A stretch of DNA of 52,894 bases from Bacillota bacterium. Lineage in GTDB: Bacteria; Bacillota; Clostridia; Lachnospirales; Lachnospiraceae. Shown piece by piece: positions 18,263-25,614 of the stretch. Under the pieces are notes generated by a model that ran no database searches, was not told the DNA's origin, and worked only from the letters and a program-made list of their open reading frames with translations. The stretch covers positions 1-52,894 of the forward strand of contig JAEZKL010000082.1 in the NCBI GenBank assembly GCA_023415475.1, given 5' to 3'. The number at the start of each line of letters is the position of its first letter. Positions within the stretch are counted from its first letter, which is position 1. The position numbers and the translations under genes are program-made.

Positions 18263-19113
18263 AACGTAATTTGATAAGCCTGGGAAAAAGGGCGATCCAA
18301 GGTGACTATAATACTGTCCTGGCAGCGGGGGAATTACGGATACAGGACAGCAGGATTAAGCATCTGAATGTTGCCGGTCAGGTGGAGGCAGTAAAATCCT
18401 TCTTAGGAAAGGTGCATTGTGCTGGTCAGTTTCAAGCAAAGGAAATACAATTTACTAGGCTTGCCGTTACCGGTGATTCCAAGCTGAACGGAATTTGTAG
18501 GGGTGATACTGTAGCAATAACAGGTTCTGTAACGGCTGACTTTATGGAATGCCGTATTCTGTGTAACGGAACCGGTAATCGGAATTCTAAGCTTAGGCAG
18601 AACACCAATAACGATTGGCAGGGTGTATTTCATGCGGATACCTTTGAGAACTGCGGTGAGCTGCAGATGAATTTTGAATATCGAGCCGACAGCATTATCA
18701 GTCATGCCGGTTTAAGAAGCTTAAATGAGCTGGAATGTGAGAACTTTTACAGCTTCTCTGACCTTGTGGCAGAGGCTGTGAATGCAGATAGGATTTTCTT
18801 ATTGACGCGGGCTTCGATTCATGTCGGACAGCTGACCGGTACCTCCGTAATAATTAAGAGAGATTTTAAGGCGGATAAAGCATATAAGGGGATACCGAAA
18901 ACGGTAGCCTATAAGAGGCAGAACAGGCCAAATCAGATGGCATATATAAGAGCGATCGAAGCGGATCACGTCGAAACAGAATATACAAGCGCTGAGCTCA
19001 TTAGCGGTGACGATATAATCATTGGAGATTTGTGTATCATAGACCGTGTGGAATACCGGAGAAGTATCGCAATCTCAGAGAAGGCGATCGTGAACGAGGT
19101 GGTGAAGGTATGA
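18259..19113 (+). CDS. yhbE: Bactofilin-like polymer-forming protein (YhbE-like)
   Basis: A 284-residue protein rich in short beta-strand repeats with G and V/I alternation, as in the right-handed beta-helix of bactofilins. No signal peptide or membrane helix is seen. Bactofilins polymerise into membrane-associated scaffolds that localise cell-envelope or motility machinery. It overlaps the regulator and the next gene by ATGA junctions, implying coupled translation. The 284-residue length exceeds simple bactofilins (about 120-200). Confidence 0.75.
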   Translation: MKRNLISLGKRAIQGDYNTVLAAGELRIQDSRIKHLNVAGQVEAVKSFLGKVHCAGQFQAKEIQFTRLAVTGDSKLNGICRGDTVAITGSVTADFMECRILCNGTGNRNSKLRQNTNNDWQGVFHADTFENCGELQMNFEYRADSIISHAGLRSLNELECENFYSFSDLVAEAVNADRIFLLTRASIHVGQLTGTSVIIKRDFKADKAYKGIPKTVAYKRQNRPNQMAYIRAIEADHVETEYTSAELISGDDIIIGDLCIIDRVEYRRSIAISEKAIVNEVVKV

Positions 19114-20213
19114 ATAATGAGAAAATAGATGGAATTGGTACGATCCATGGCGGAGATTATAACGATATTATTGTGGGTGGTATGGGTAAGCTGAAGGGTT
19201 CTGTTACCGCAGGAAAGGTAGTGGTGTCCGGTGCCTTCAAAAGCAAAGGAAGATTATCAGTTCAGGAGATGTATGTGGATGGTTTTGCGCGGATATTTAA
19301 GAATATCAAAACCAGAAAGCTGGTAATCAAGGGGACATTAAAGCTTCGTCATGCGGATGTGAATGCAGACTCGATATACGGGGAAGGATTATTGACCTCC
19401 ACAGGCGCAATCTGTGCGGATGAGATTAACATCAACGGATATTGCACGGTTAAGAAAATGATGGGTGACAATATATCCATACATAATGATCTTAGCGGGA
19501 TCAATAAGCTTGTGAAAGGGTTACGGATACTGACTTTTCTTTACTTTGGCAGAGGCATCCACCCCGGTCACAGCCTGGTGGATCAGATTGAGTGTACCGG
19601 TTTAACAGCCAGTGGAATCAAGGCCAAGGTAGTGCGTGCCGATCATGTGGAGCTGGGTTGCGATTGTATTATAGACCGACTCTATTGTGATGGGAGCATG
19701 ATTATCGATCCCAGCTGCAGTATCAGAAGAATTTATACAAATAACGAAGTGAAAGAATTCAAACGGAAAGGGAAAAATGAGATGGCAAATATAAAGGTAA
19801 AGAAGGTACTGGATCTTTATAAGAATGCAACCATTAACGAAGAGGAGGCGGAGCTGATGCTAAACTCCGTATATCATAGCAATTCTTCTGCTTCATTACC
19901 GGATGGAATTGACAATAGTGTAGACACACCCTGGGAAGAGGATGGGAAGCTGCGTCTAGTTGCCTTTATCGGAAAGAAGCTTCTGAAGAGAGGCGAGGCA
20001 GGACAGAATCGTCTGGAGTTTAAGTATGAAGGGAAAGCTTTGAATGTGGAATGCAATGATAATCTGATCTGCGGCGATATAACCGGTAATGCCTCTGCCG
20101 GAGGAGCAATCAGTTGTGAGGATATCGGAGGCAATGTTTCCGCCGGAGGAAGCATCTCTTGCAAGGATATCGGAGGCAATGTGTCTGCCGGAGGAAGTGT
20201 AAAGTTGCAGTGA
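19110..20213 (+). CDS. yhbF: Bactofilin-like protein with extra C-terminal repeat domain (YhbF-like)
   Basis: A 367-residue protein. Residues 1-220 are bactofilin-like (IHGGDYNDIIVGGMGKLKGSV). A charged linker and a short helical segment (KVLDLYKNATINEEEAELML, about 231-250) follow. The last 45 residues hold three near-identical repeats of the form ISC-x-DIGGNVSAGGS. The start at 19110 overlaps the previous stop. The extra modules suggest a scaffold with a docking region. It is directly followed by an ABC exporter pair. Confidence 0.75.
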   Translation: MNNEKIDGIGTIHGGDYNDIIVGGMGKLKGSVTAGKVVVSGAFKSKGRLSVQEMYVDGFARIFKNIKTRKLVIKGTLKLRHADVNADSIYGEGLLTSTGAICADEININGYCTVKKMMGDNISIHNDLSGINKLVKGLRILTFLYFGRGIHPGHSLVDQIECTGLTASGIKAKVVRADHVELGCDCIIDRLYCDGSMIIDPSCSIRRIYTNNEVKEFKRKGKNEMANIKVKKVLDLYKNATINEEEAELMLNSVYHSNSSASLPDGIDNSVDTPWEEDGKLRLVAFIGKKLLKRGEAGQNRLEFKYEGKALNVECNDNLICGDITGNASAGGAISCEDIGGNVSAGGSISCKDIGGNVSAGGSVKLQ

Positions 20214-20224
20214 TGGAGGTTGTT

Positions 20225-22027
20225 ATGGAGAAGAAATCCAAGTATAATACCTGGCAGAATATCAGCTATGTGGTTTCAATGGCTTGGTCTACCGACAAGC
20301 ATATATTCGTACTTTTCACATTATTTACGATAACATCAGGAATATTACCACTCATCAACGTATTATTTCCGAGATATATCCTGCAGGAGCTGATGTATGA
20401 TCAGCGGGTTAGGGTCCTGCTTATATTATTAGCATTGTATTTTCTGATTGGTGCATTAGCCGGTTTTGGCAAGTCCTATATCAATCAGGCATATTTTCCC
20501 AGGATAACTAATGTCCGTTTTCAATTTATGAAGCTGCATCATATAAAATGCATGGAGACTGACTTTCAAAATACGGAGAATCCGGACTTCCTAAATGATA
20601 AGGAAACTGCCTTCCGTTGCCTAAACAATAATCAGAACGGTATCGAAGGTATGCTGCATAAGCTTTTCTTCCTGGGAGGTAATCTCTTCGCCATTCTGGG
20701 CTATATGACGATCATATCCATGCTCAATGGATATGTGTTGCTGTATCTGGTCGCAAATATCGCTGTATCCTTTTATTTTACTTACCGGGCGAGAAAATAT
20801 GAGCATGATAAGAAGGATGAGATTTCGGAAAATGACCGTCGCTCCGGGTATATTTATGATCTGATGTATAACTTTACTTATGGAAAAGAGCTGCGAATTA
20901 ACGGCTTATCAGGGTGGATAGCCGGGCTGTTTCAGGATTTTAAGGGAAGAAGACTGGATATCCATAAGAAGATCCGTTATCGATATTTCAGGGCTGGATT
21001 AATTGATGTAATATTGTTAATTCTCCGGGAAGGGGTCATTTATGCATATCTTATCTATATGGTGATAGCAGGCAGATTGACCATCCCTGAGGTCACCATG
21101 TACTTTTCGGCTATTGCCGGCTTTGCAGAGTGGATCAATCGGCTGATTGGGGATATCGCACACATAAGAGCACAGAATCTGGATGTCTGTGACTTCCGTA
21201 AGTTCATAGAGAAATCAGAGGAGGAGATCGGAGAAAGCATACCATTACCGATAGGACCCTATGAGATTGAATTTCGCAATGTATCCTTCCGGTATCCGGG
21301 CAGTGATGTCGATATCTTTAAGAAGCTGAATCTAAAGATACCAATGGGTCAGAGATTAGCTATTGTGGGGCATAACGGCGCCGGTAAGACGACCTTTGTC
21401 AAGCTGCTATGCCGATTGTATGATGTTACCGAAGGAGAGATTCTACTGGGCGGTATTAATATCAAACGCTTTAACAAAGAAGAGTACTTAAGGCTTTTCT
21501 CTGCTGTATTTCAAGAGGTCAAGATCCTTGCATTCTCTGCCGGTGAGAATATTGCTTTGGAGGAGAAAGAGAACATTGATACAGACCGGCTGAATCAGGC
21601 TCTGGAGCAGGCCGGGGTGGCAGAGAAGATCGCATCTCTCGCAAACGGAGCGGATACCAGTCTGTTAAAGTTCTTAGATGATGAGGGCGTTGAGCTGTCC
21701 GGTGGTGAAAATCAGAAAATTTCCATCGCACGGGCTCTTTATAAGAATGGACCGATCATGGTACTGGATGAACCGACGGCTGCTTTGGATGCACTGGCTG
21801 AATATAATACCTATCTGAATTTTAATCAGATGGTTGGACAGAAGACAGCAATTTATATCTCTCACCGCCTGGCCTCCACCATATTCTGTGATACCATCGC
21901 CATGTTTGAACAAGGTGAGATAATCGAATATGGTTCCCATGAGGAGCTATTGGCTAAGAAGGGTAAATATATGGATATGTTTGAAACCCAGGCGAAGTAT
22001 TATAAGGATGAGGAGGTGATTGCATGA
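20225..22027 (+). CDS. ABC exporter half-transporter 1 (fused permease and ATPase)
   Basis: A 600-residue exporter: N-terminal membrane domain (residues 20-310, about six helices) and C-terminal ATPase with Walker A GHNGAGKTT, signature LSGGENQKISIARA, Walker B MVLDEPTAALD and switch His in ISHRLAS. All catalytic residues are present. ATG 20225 has GGAGG 5 nt upstream, 11 nt after the bactofilin stop. The next gene overlaps it by ATGA, so the two probably form a heterodimer. The substrate is unknown; the signature resembles peptide/bacteriocin exporters. Confidence 0.85.
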   Translation: MEKKSKYNTWQNISYVVSMAWSTDKHIFVLFTLFTITSGILPLINVLFPRYILQELMYDQRVRVLLILLALYFLIGALAGFGKSYINQAYFPRITNVRFQFMKLHHIKCMETDFQNTENPDFLNDKETAFRCLNNNQNGIEGMLHKLFFLGGNLFAILGYMTIISMLNGYVLLYLVANIAVSFYFTYRARKYEHDKKDEISENDRRSGYIYDLMYNFTYGKELRINGLSGWIAGLFQDFKGRRLDIHKKIRYRYFRAGLIDVILLILREGVIYAYLIYMVIAGRLTIPEVTMYFSAIAGFAEWINRLIGDIAHIRAQNLDVCDFRKFIEKSEEEIGESIPLPIGPYEIEFRNVSFRYPGSDVDIFKKLNLKIPMGQRLAIVGHNGAGKTTFVKLLCRLYDVTEGEILLGGINIKRFNKEEYLRLFSAVFQEVKILAFSAGENIALEEKENIDTDRLNQALEQAGVAEKIASLANGADTSLLKFLDDEGVELSGGENQKISIARALYKNGPIMVLDEPTAALDALAEYNTYLNFNQMVGQKTAIYISHRLASTIFCDTIAMFEQGEIIEYGSHEELLAKKGKYMDMFETQAKYYKDEEVIA

Positions 22028-23787
22028 GGAAGAATATAAGGATTGCACTCCATTTTTTAAAGCTGGCCGGCAAAATGTCTAAAACCTATATCCCGTTGTT
22101 GTATAGTACGGCGATTATTAAGGCATTATCCCCATTTCTGAATATTATCATGCCGAAGTTCATTATTGATGAGTTGATGGGAGAAAAACGTGTCGGTAAT
22201 TTGATCCTATATGTAGCAATTACAATAGTCGGAAACGGTCTGTTTAATCTGTTGATCAAGTTCCTTGATACCAAGGTGGAAATCGCAAACTTCGCAATGG
22301 TGAACAGCTTTGAGCTTCATATGGGAAAGCATATCATGAGTATGGATTATGAGAATCTGGAGGATCCTGAGATACTGGATAAGAAGGAAAAGGCAATTTT
22401 TCCTATCAATAACCATGGTGTACTTTGGAGGATGTTCGGCAGTATGATTAATCTGCTACAGAGTGTCATTACAATCGTTGGATTGGCGGCTATTGTAGCT
22501 ACCCTTAATATCTACCTCTTGTTGATCATCATAGCAATCATGCTGATCAATGCATCACTGCTTAAGAAAGAGCAGAATCTCTTTTTTGAGATGTATCAGG
22601 GCTTAATCCCCCTAAATCGCAAAATCAGCTACTATATTACACTCATCAGTGATTTTTCCTTTGCAAAGGATATTAGAATCTATCATATGGCGCCTTATAT
22701 TCTTAAAAAGGTAGCTACGTATAACGCGAAATCACTGGATCAATTCGGTAAATACTTTCCGAAGTACGGGAAGGCTGACGGGATATCGGCGATTAATGCT
22801 CAGGTTCAGATGCTGGTGGTATATGCCTATATGGCGTGGCAGGTACTGAAGGGTTTGATTGGAATCGGTGATTTTACGATGTATATTGCAGCAGCCAATA
22901 ATTTCTCCGGAAGTGTCTATGGAATCCTGTTTAATTTCGTGGAGTTCATTCAGAATTGCAAGTACCTGGAACAGTATCTGGAGTTTGAACAGCTACCGTC
23001 AAGAAGCAACATGGGAACGAAGCGAGTCGATAAGATGGAGGGCATAGAAATAGAATTTCATAATGTCTCCTTCAAATACCCTAGGAGCGAGGAATATACT
23101 CTGAGGAATGTGTCCCTTACGATTCGCAGTGGTGTGAAGCTATCAATCGTCGGTCAGAACGGTGCCGGTAAAACTACCTTTATCAAGCTGCTTTGTAAGC
23201 TTTATGAGCCACAGGAGGGGGAAATACTGATCAATGGAGTTGATATCAGAGAGTACAGCAGAGAGGAGTATAACCGACTGTTAGCTGTTGTATTCCAGGA
23301 TTTCAAGCTCTTCTCCTTCTCGGTCAGGGAGAATATCTCCTTCTATCGTGACGCAGAGGATAGGAGGCTCCATAATGCACTGGAGAAGGCAGGCTTAAAG
23401 GATAGAATAGACAAACTGGAGCAGGGAGTGGAGACCTCGATCTATAAGAATTTTGATAAGGAGGGGGTAGAATTATCTGGAGGAGAGAATCAGAAGCTGG
23501 CCATCGCGAGAGCGATTTATAAGGATTCACCGATTGTAATTCTGGATGAGCCTACGGCAGCTCTGGATCCCTATGCCGAATTCGAGATATATACGAGGTT
23601 TAATGAGCTGGTTAGCAATAAAACAGCAATCTATATCTCGCATCGCTTGTCCTCCTGCCGTTTCTGTGATCATATTGCAGTCTTTGATCATGGTGAGCTG
23701 GTCGAATACGGAACCCATAAGGAGCTGGAGAGACAGAATGGTCTTTACAGTAAGATGTGGCATACCCAGGCACAGTATTATGCATAG
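22024..23787 (+). CDS. ABC exporter half-transporter 2 (fused permease and ATPase)
   Basis: A 587-residue partner of the previous gene. Membrane domain in residues 20-310; Walker A GQNGAGKTT, signature LSGGENQKLAIARA, Walker B VILDEPTAALD, ISHRLSS. The ATPase domain closely resembles that of partner 1, so this is a paralogous pair. A weak hairpin (23822-23845, CAGAAAAT stem) follows, and then a 230-nt gap. The cargo may be linked to the bactofilin scaffold, which is inference. Confidence 0.85.
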   Translation: MRKNIRIALHFLKLAGKMSKTYIPLLYSTAIIKALSPFLNIIMPKFIIDELMGEKRVGNLILYVAITIVGNGLFNLLIKFLDTKVEIANFAMVNSFELHMGKHIMSMDYENLEDPEILDKKEKAIFPINNHGVLWRMFGSMINLLQSVITIVGLAAIVATLNIYLLLIIIAIMLINASLLKKEQNLFFEMYQGLIPLNRKISYYITLISDFSFAKDIRIYHMAPYILKKVATYNAKSLDQFGKYFPKYGKADGISAINAQVQMLVVYAYMAWQVLKGLIGIGDFTMYIAAANNFSGSVYGILFNFVEFIQNCKYLEQYLEFEQLPSRSNMGTKRVDKMEGIEIEFHNVSFKYPRSEEYTLRNVSLTIRSGVKLSIVGQNGAGKTTFIKLLCKLYEPQEGEILINGVDIREYSREEYNRLLAVVFQDFKLFSFSVRENISFYRDAEDRRLHNALEKAGLKDRIDKLEQGVETSIYKNFDKEGVELSGGENQKLAIARAIYKDSPIVILDEPTAALDPYAEFEIYTRFNELVSNKTAIYISHRLSSCRFCDHIAVFDHGELVEYGTHKELERQNGLYSKMWHTQAQYYA

Positions 23788-23821
23788 GACCGGAGATAAG
23801 ACATAAATAATGATAGAATAT

Positions 23822-23845
23822 CAGAAAATAGCAGAGGATTTTCTG
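23822..23845 (+). terminator. Weak hairpin after the ABC exporter pair
   Basis: An 8-bp CAGAAAAT/ATTTTCTG stem with an 8-nt loop, followed by TTATTAATG and not a clean U-tract. It may end or weaken transcription into the following VirB4-like gene. Confidence 0.4.
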
Positions 23846-23871
23846 TTATTAATGTAAAATACGGTTAAAAA

Positions 23872-23901
23872 TTGCATATTATTTGAAACCAATACTATAC
23901 A
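23872..23901 (+). promoter_or_regulatory. Possible promoter of the VirB4-like gene
   Basis: TTGCAT and TATACA are separated by 18 nt about 120 nt upstream of the ATG. The match is moderate, but it would allow the gene to be expressed separately from the exporter operon. Confidence 0.4.
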
Positions 23902-24021
23902 ATTGAAGGAAAATCTGGCATACTTATATATGTAATTTAATCGATGGGGTAGATAAATTAAGAAGTAACAGAAACTTAAAAAGGTGAGGAAAGGAAGATA
24001 AAATAATAAGGAGGAGTAGGT

Positions 24022-25116
24022 ATGGCAGTTCAGATTTATCAGCAGCGTAGAGATATGATTAACGGGGGAAGTGGATTCTACTTTGGTCCTGCCGGTACCG
24101 GGAAAACCTATGCTTTAAAAAATGAAATTGAGCATGTTCTTGAAAATACTGAGGGAACAGTATTTGTCATCAGTAAAAACGGTGAGTTCAATGAGTTGGT
24201 AGAAAAATATGACGGCTTAGTGATTGACCCTACAAAGCAACCCTTAAATCCCTTGATCATTCGGGATGCTTGTGAGATGAGTGAGCAGGATATAGTATTC
24301 TTAAGTAAAATCAAATTTGGTTTAGCGAGGCTTTTAGTTGAGACTAAGCTTCCGAAGCTGACTAGTTTGCAGAAGTACATGATTGAACAGGTAATGTTAA
24401 AGCAGTGTCTTGAATGCGGAGATCTGGATTGGAACCAGTTTGCTCTTGCATTTAATAATATGATAAAGTCCTATGCGAGCAATATGATTGCGAAGAAGCT
24501 GGAGGACGTAAAGGCCAGTCTGGGTAAAGTGGCTGCAGAGTTGAATCTCGAACCGGTTATTACAGACAATGTATTACTGAAGGACACCTTCCTTGAAGAA
24601 TTAAAGGAGCTGGCAGAGGCTATTACAGAGCTGAATAAACTTGCCGAAGGGAAAGAGCAGATTAATATCGGCAGTCATCGGTTAGTAATCTATGATATCT
24701 CTAATGTAGCAGAAGAAGATGCGGATAAGTATAGTCTTCTCGCGATTGAAGATGTTTGGACCAGACTCAATGGCAAAGCACCGATTACCGGTGCAAGACT
24801 TCTGATTGATGATGCGGATCCCCTGTTCTTGCGCTATGATAAATACATGGCCATGATGTATAAGGTATCAAAGTCCCAGGGCTTCGTGATTACTGCCGCA
24901 ATCGAAGATACAGCAACCTTCCTTACGAAACGTTTAAGCTTTCGGAATGTCTCAGGTTACTTTGAGATCTTCGGTCATCCTATGGATAAGGTCGAAGTTC
25001 TGAAGCCTCTCTTTAGCTTAAGTCCAGAGGAATTTGACTGGCTGGTTAAGGCTCCGAAGGGCCAAAAGCTGGTATTATGTGGTGGTAACCGTTTCCTTGT
25101 AAAGGCTGTTAAGTAA
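24022..25116 (+). CDS. Orphan ATPase resembling the C-terminal domain of VirB4/TraE
   Basis: A 364-residue AAA-like ATPase. Walker A is GPAGTGKT at residues 22-29 and Walker B is ARLLIDDADPLF near 274-285. After the P-loop it reads FVISKNGEFNELVEKYDGLVIDP and NPLI, the layout of VirB4/TraE ATPases (ISKNGEF in place of the usual IDPEREY). The C-terminal FITAAIED and LVCGGNRFLVK resemble the same family. The large N-terminal domain of VirB4 is absent and no other type IV secretion gene is nearby. The role is unknown. An AAGGAGGAG site supports the start. Confidence 0.65.
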   Translation: MAVQIYQQRRDMINGGSGFYFGPAGTGKTYALKNEIEHVLENTEGTVFVISKNGEFNELVEKYDGLVIDPTKQPLNPLIIRDACEMSEQDIVFLSKIKFGLARLLVETKLPKLTSLQKYMIEQVMLKQCLECGDLDWNQFALAFNNMIKSYASNMIAKKLEDVKASLGKVAAELNLEPVITDNVLLKDTFLEELKELAEAITELNKLAEGKEQINIGSHRLVIYDISNVAEEDADKYSLLAIEDVWTRLNGKAPITGARLLIDDADPLFLRYDKYMAMMYKVSKSQGFVITAAIEDTATFLTKRLSFRNVSGYFEIFGHPMDKVEVLKPLFSLSPEEFDWLVKAPKGQKLVLCGGNRFLVKAVK

Positions 25117-25124
25117 GCCATACA

Positions 25125-25466
25125 TTAGCTACAGGTGATTTCCTTAATCATAAATTCCTTCCCGCTGAGCAGTTCAAATCGTTTACTCCGGCAGTGGGGG
25201 CAGGCTCCTTTTTCTGTGATTAGGTGAAAGACCTTCCGGCAATCTTTACATAGACCGTTGGCAGGTATAACCTCAATCTGAAGAGTAGAATCCTCCAAAA
25301 CAGTTCCTTCTACAGCAGCTGGATAAAGCTTCTTCAGGTAGTGGGGGATCATGGAAGAGAGTTCACCAATCTGTAGAACTAAGGATTCGATCTGATCGAC
25401 CTCATTCTCAGCCGCAATCTGCTCAACTTGTTTTACGATCTCGATAAGGACACCTAACTCATGCAT
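25125..25466 (-). CDS. hypA: Hydrogenase/urease maturation nickel metallochaperone
   Basis: A 113-residue HypA. The N-terminal MHE supplies the conserved nickel ligand His2, and two CxxC pairs (CKDC and CPHC) form the zinc site. HypA inserts nickel with HypB into NiFe hydrogenases and, in some bacteria, urease. It is the last gene of the minus-strand operon. No hydrogenase or urease structural gene is in the window. AAGGAG precedes the start. Confidence 0.9.
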   Translation of the reverse strand: MHELGVLIEIVKQVEQIAAENEVDQIESLVLQIGELSSMIPHYLKKLYPAAVEGTVLEDSTLQIEVIPANGLCKDCRKVFHLITEKGACPHCRSKRFELLSGKEFMIKEITCS

Positions 25467-25535
25467 CGTGTATTCTCCTTCTATTTACATTAATTGCTTT
25501 CGTAAGACGGTTTGCTAATATGCACTAATTATATT

Positions 25536-25588
25536 CTTCGAAATCATCGCTATATGGTAATACCATTAACGATGATTTCGAAGTTTTT
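25536..25588 (+). terminator. Strong hairpin between the oxidoreductase and hypA
   Basis: A perfect 14-bp stem (25536-25549 with 25570-25583), extended by an ATGGT/ACCAT inner stem, with a T6 run on the + strand side. Its U-tract faces + although the flanking genes run -, so in the operon it may act as a processing or attenuation structure, or block antisense transcription. Confidence 0.6.
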
Positions 25589-25614
25589 TATCATATAGTA
25601 CTTAGTATCTTCTA

